Shown: positions 61,201 to 64,000 of the stretch, piece after piece
How positions within the stretch are numbered: the stretch's first letter is position 1
Layout of the letters: every line of letters starts with the position of its first letter
NCBI RefSeq assembly: GCF_043641665.1
Contig: NC_092183.1
Location: forward strand, 16,516,501-16,580,500
Length of the DNA: 64,000 bases
DNA from: Enoplosus armatus
Lineage: Eukaryota; Chordata; Actinopteri; Centrarchiformes; Enoplosidae
Direction: 5' to 3'
Notes under the pieces: model-generated
Seen by the model: only the letters and a program-made list of their open reading frames with translations
Database searches by the model: none
What the model was told of the DNA's origin: nothing
Program-made: the position numbers and the translations under genes

Positions 61201-63429
61201 CAGGCTAATCATCCATGTGTGCATTTGTGTTCATGTGTCTGCAACAGCACGTTGGCGTATTCATGTGGTTAGTGTTTGTGGCTGTGCATTCGAGTGCGTT
61301 TGTATGCACGCGCCCACGTCAGAGGCGACAAGCGAGTGTTAGATGTCAGTCGAGGTGAGGGACTGTGGAATATGGAGAGCAGCAGAGTGGTGCTCCGTGT
61401 GACACCAGTCCTGTAGACAAGGGTTAAGCAGGGAATAGGGAGTAGTCCTGAGGTAATAGCGTGGGGGCGGAGGGTTGATGAAGGGTGAACAAAGGTTATG
61501 CAGTGTTTCACAGACACGACACCCTGATATGCTTTGTTGGCTCATTTGATAGGAGCATGTGAGTGAAGGAGTGTGCCCTCAAGGGAAATTTAATAGCAGT
61601 CAACATCAGCCTTTACGCTATGAAAGTAAAAAATAGGGTAAATATACAAGGCAGTGGGAGCAGAATAATTCAACAATGTACTGGCGTAGCTCGGGATGTG
61701 TAAGTGTATCTCCCACTCTCTTAAGCCAATAGGACCTATCTATTTGTAGCCTTTATTTCAGTTATCATTCAGCCTGTGTCTAAATATGAAAGCCTCGGCG
61801 TGCACATAGTAAGGGCACTCGTCGTTAAACGGGGAGACTCCAGGGTCTCTCCTCATTCTCTCATCCACTCTGCTTTCTTCTATTAGATTCATATCTGATA
61901 TTTAGCCACAGAGCCACATTATGCTTTCTTTTCTCTCTGCAAAGTCTAGACGGAAACCAAAGGCTGTGTCTACCTCGCACTACAGACCACTAAGGTGACT
62001 TATTCCCATGTGTGAAGCACTATTCTGAAAACCAGACAGGAGCTGATGGGCTCTGAACTTCACATTCTGTGTCAGGGGCCCAATGGCATCTAGAAAAGGG
62101 TAGCAGGCAAACACTTGACCTTCCATTAATTGTCTCCCATGCATAACCACTTGTTAATTACTGGAAGAGCCAAAATGGTTTCCAAAGCTAGTTCGTTAAA
62201 GGTCACTTACCACTGGGTAATGAACAGTCTCGGCGGCTCTCAAGTTTGCTGGTCTCCTGGTCTAGTAGGCCGTCACAGGCTAAAGATGTATGATGTAGTA
62301 ATGTAGACGATGCCTTTGAGTAAGAGGAGATGGAGAACGGTGCTTTGTCTTTCAAGTTTCTTTGACCATTGTGAGGATTTCCTGCCAGTTAAAGGCAGGG
62401 TTGTTAGGCGGAATATAAATTCCCTGCAGACAGCCAATTCAACATTCATATCAAATACCATAGTGTTAAAGTGGAATGAATGTAAGCCTATGGACGTGCG
62501 AGATGCCAATTAATAACCTTGTGGTTCATAACTTTATTAGACACACACGCACACTCACATACACATGCCTCTCCCTCACCTCATTAGCCTCTGTCCCCAT
62601 TCGCTTTATCTTTTCCACCTAGTCTGCATAAGGAGAATATATACATTCTTTGTAGTGACAGTGTTATCAGGCAGGGTCATCTTTCTTGCCTTTTCCACAC
62701 AGTTTAACGATAAGGACTTGTGTTATTTTAAAGAACCTGTTCAAAGAGAGGAGCGATAATACGGCGATAACGTGATTAAACAGAAAGGGTTTTATATGAT
62801 GCACATTAACAGTTTTGTCCCCTTTCATGTCTCAGGAATGATTACCATTAAGTACTGTATCTCTCCTGCTCTTTATTGCAGCTTATGAAAGCACCTAAAT
62901 GGCAGCTCAGCAACTGGGAGTGAACTTTCTAGGCTTCTTTATGTATTTCAGATTATTCTTAAATGTTTTCCCAGAGGAGTTTTTCATTCAGCTGCTTTGT
63001 TTTGCATCTGGAGAGGACTTTCTTTTTGTCCTTACATTTCTGTGGGTCTGTTGGTTGCATGAGTATTGCACGGTGATATTAAAATTCAAATTACAGCATG
63101 AACCCCAGCACAAAGGTCCGATCCCATATTGTGCTAACTCTCCACTCGATCCATCTCATGCCTGTCTTGGCTTTGTATCGGGGTTATACGCAGCCACACA
63201 TTTGATTGTTGGTTAGGAAAATGTGCTGGCTTCAACCTTGCAGAGGTCTGTAACCTTTTAGAGGGGTAAACATCAGAGGTATGCAATCCCAGCTGATGTT
63301 TAGTGGTATATTCTCACCTCTTTCATTCTCCTCCTCTTTTTCCTCTCTCCTTCCTTACCCCTTTTTTAATAGCTCCTGGTATTGTCTTGGTCCTTGCTGA
63401 CAACAAAGGGGATAAATGCAATGCCTACT
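36347..63429 (+). CDS. RCC1-repeat protein, 5' part (two exons, incomplete)
   Basis: Exon A, 36347-36530, has a strong pyrimidine tract and CAG acceptor, an ATG at 36368, and donor GTACAG. It encodes [18 protein letters not shown] and, later, [15 protein letters not shown], the front half of an RCC1 blade (W-x-G-E-L-G-x-x-G, then ACG-xx-HS). It ends in phase 1. Exon B, 63373-63429, accepts phase 1 and reads [18 protein letters not shown], which lines up with the next RCC1 strand (G-x-V-x-V-W-G-x-N-x-x-G-Q). Joined, the two give a continuous repeat, implying an intron of about 26.8 kb. RCC1 beta-propellers bind partners or act as exchange factors; which family member this is I cannot say. The upstream seven codons of exon A are open, so it may not be the first coding exon. 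The remainder lies beyond the window. Confidence 0.55.
36531..41100. other. Giant intron, first section
   Basis: No coding exon supported. Unique AT-rich sequence, a GC-rich patch around 38740-38790, and a T20 run followed by C runs at 39591-39621. Confidence 0.45.
39591..39621. repeat. Poly-T then poly-C tract
   Basis: Twenty T (39591-39610) followed by A and a run of C. This simple homopolymer pair is a possible assembly weak point. Confidence 0.9.
41101..46000. other. Giant intron, second section
   Basis: No supported exon on either strand. Contains C-rich homopolymers (41218-41229, 41470-41483) and several blocks of balanced, non-repetitive sequence with ATTA homeodomain cores, e.g. 41140-41210 and 45290-45420. 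Confidence 0.45.
46010..46330. promoter_or_regulatory. Candidate conserved noncoding element
   Basis: A 300-base block with no simple repeats and no open frame, dense in ATTA/TAAT cores and sequences such as GACATTAAGCTATGATTC, CAAATATTCATCAACATTGC and TTTATGGATC. This texture resembles developmental enhancers conserved across vertebrates. I cannot demonstrate conservation here. Confidence 0.3.
47380..47660. promoter_or_regulatory. Candidate conserved noncoding element
   Basis: Non-repetitive block with repeated homeodomain-type sites (CTTATTAAATTGATGG, CTCTAATTTAATAG, GTGCAATTAATTAGTGC), an AP-4/E-box-like CAGCTG and GC-balanced spacers. No reading frame spans it. Enhancer-like by composition only. 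Confidence 0.3.
49226..49264. repeat. (TG)n microsatellite
   Basis: Perfect TG tract of about 19 units within the giant intron. Confidence 0.95.
49752..49799. repeat. (CA)n microsatellite
   Basis: Perfect CA tract of about 24 units preceded by a C homopolymer. Confidence 0.95.
49966..50030. repeat. (CA)n microsatellite
   Basis: Perfect CA tract of about 32 units, second of a pair 170 bases apart. Frames through it are low complexity only. Confidence 0.95.
51360..51640. promoter_or_regulatory. Candidate conserved noncoding element
   Basis: Low-repeat block with TTATTAATTGCTGTCTG, GATTTTATTTGGAAGGATTA and GTTAATTCCTCTTGCGCC. No coding frame. Enhancer-like texture similar to the blocks at 46.0 and 47.4 kb. 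Confidence 0.28.
54090..54200. promoter_or_regulatory. Candidate noncoding element rich in homeodomain sites
   Basis: Short block with several TAATTA/ATTAAT cores (AATAATTAATTACTGC, ACATAATTAATGATAC, CTTAATTGAAGG) in non-repetitive sequence. Confidence 0.25.
54480..54561. repeat. (GT)40 microsatellite
   Basis: The longest dinucleotide tract in the window, about 40 perfect GT units, followed by a degenerate GT-rich tail. Confidence 0.97.
55530..55660. promoter_or_regulatory. Candidate noncoding element
   Basis: Non-repetitive block around GTTATAATACCCAGCTGC and CATACTTTTTAAAGTCCTC, followed by TTTGCCATTTGCATAAG, which contains an octamer-like ATTTGCAT. No open frame. Proposed on composition only. 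Confidence 0.25.
56698..56714 (+). promoter_or_regulatory. CTCF-like motif
   Basis: ACACTAGGGGGCACCAG is a close match to the CTCF core (CCACTAGGGGGCRC). It lies in the giant intron in the opposite orientation to the motif at 32.4 kb. Motif match only. Confidence 0.4.
57984..58034. repeat. (CA)n microsatellite
   Basis: CA tract of about 22 units with a CACGCGCACACA tail. Confidence 0.95.
58153..58243. repeat. (CA)n microsatellite, interrupted
   Basis: CA-rich tract interrupted by CACTCACTCA, ending in about 27 perfect units. Lies 120 bases after the preceding tract. Confidence 0.95.
58244..62089. other. Giant intron, distal section
   Basis: No supported coding exon. Some strong pyrimidine-AG sites occur (for example before 60940) but no open, donor-bounded exon follows. 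Short CA/TG mixed tracts lie near 59320-59360. Confidence 0.4.
60589..60606 (+). promoter_or_regulatory. Weak CTCF-like motif
   Basis: GACCAGCAGGGGACAGTG resembles the CTCF core with one substitution in the G run. Same orientation as the motif at 56.7 kb. Confidence 0.25.
62090..62210. promoter_or_regulatory. Candidate noncoding element
   Basis: Non-repetitive block containing TTCCATTAATTGTCTCCC and CTTGTTAATTACTGGAAG, two homeodomain-type cores 40 bases apart. No coding frame. Confidence 0.25.
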
Positions 63430-63519
63430 GTAAGTCCCTGTGGTTAGGCCTTGGACATGACACGTGTCAGCCTATGATAAATTGGCTGTGTGTCTGTTCA
63501 ATTTCAAATGCAAAGCTCT

Positions 63520-63625
63520 AGAGAGCGAGGGAGAGAGAGAGAGAGAGTGAGGGAGAAAGAGAAAAGCTCACGATGGAGAATGGGGTGAGAGAGAGTGTGG
63601 GAGAGAGATCCCGGCATATTTCTGG
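63520..63625. repeat. Purine-rich (GA)n tract
   Basis: Degenerate GAGAGA-rich sequence about 90 bases after the second RCC1 exon, on the downstream intron side. Confidence 0.85.
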
Positions 63626-63956
63626 CACAGGGAGAGAAGGATGCCTCAGATGCTGGATGTTAGTGTGTGGGGTATAGATAAGGCATTGCACAAGTTTGAG
63701 AGCGGGATGCCCACGTCCCGGGGTTTGGGAGGTGAAATCTTGGCAGCAGGACAGGTGCGAGACAGTGGAGGAGGAGGAGGGGGGGGAGACAAGGCATGAA
63801 AGATGAGAGAGCTCTTTTCACAATGCTGATGAATCACTTTTTGCTGATGTGTCCACAAGCAGTACTAACAAATTTGCGTCACCCAACTCTCCCCATTTTG
63901 CTTCTATCCGTGTGGTTTCTTTCTTTCTTTCTGTCCTTTACCTTTGTCTTTTGCAG

Positions 63957-64000
63957 AGTGATGAGGCACATACAGTAAACTGTGTGGAACACAATGATTA
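63957..64000 (+). other. Possible further exon start at window edge
   Basis: A long pyrimidine tract and TTTTGCAG precede 63957, an excellent acceptor. The sequence after it is open only in phase 0 (SDEAHTVNCVEHND to the edge). Exon B at 63373 ends in phase 1, and joining would give a stop, so either this exon belongs to a different splice form or it is a decoy. Confidence 0.25.

Noticed and set aside
60940..61210. Strong acceptor followed by open frames
   Set aside because: Stops occur soon in two phases; the third shows no domain or clear donor.
62881..63216. Acceptor near 62880 and 105-codon frame
   Set aside because: The acceptor phases hit stops within a few codons or lack a good donor, and the frame is a hydrophobic AT-rich sequence without homology that I can recognise.

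Overview
The window looks like nuclear genomic DNA of a ray-finned (teleost, probably percomorph) fish. Genes are split into short exons with GT-AG introns. Intergenic and intronic DNA is rich in (CA)n/(TG)n microsatellites. A Tc1-like transposon and a dispersed repeat typical of teleost genomes are present. The best protein matches are a teleost-type aquaporin-3 and an arrestin-domain tandem pair. There is no sign of prokaryotic or viral gene organisation.

Layout. (1) 1-3.5 kb: upstream flank, no gene recognised. (2) 3.6-9.65 kb, plus strand: complete six-exon aquaporin-3 (aquaglyceroporin) gene with TATA-like box and polyadenylation signal; its long first intron holds an antisense exon-like segment. 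(3) 9.7-18.4 kb: intergenic, with a long inverted-repeat (MITE-like) element into which a teleost dispersed repeat appears to have inserted. (4) 18.4-21.9 kb, minus strand: six-exon gene for a small type I membrane protein whose ectodomain is a lone cysteine-rich ricin-B-like domain of mannose-receptor type. (5) 23.0-32.1 kb, minus strand: two head-to-tail alpha-arrestin (ARRDC3-like) genes with matching exon structures but diverged tails. A piggyBac-like non-autonomous element lies between them. A Tc1 transposon with one nonsense codon lies in intron 3 of the upstream copy. (6) 33.3-64 kb, plus strand: 5' part of an RCC1-repeat gene. One RCC1-like coding exon lies at 36.35-36.53 kb and a plausible continuation at 63.37-63.43 kb, so almost the whole right half of the window is one intron of about 27 kb. 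That intron has no supported coding sequence, many microsatellites, and several AT-rich, homeodomain-site-bearing, low-repeat blocks that look like conserved noncoding elements.

The genes do not form a pathway: a water/glycerol channel, a lectin-like receptor, two trafficking adaptors and an RCC1-repeat protein. Alpha-arrestins recruit NEDD4-type ubiquitin ligases to membrane cargo, and the two copies differ in the motif that does this. The most interesting items are the stand-alone mannose-receptor-type domain receptor, the diverged arrestin pair, the giant RCC1-gene intron (a possible regulatory block), and the nested or marked transposon insertions. Exon borders were read by eye from splice signals and phase; no alignment or transcript evidence was available.
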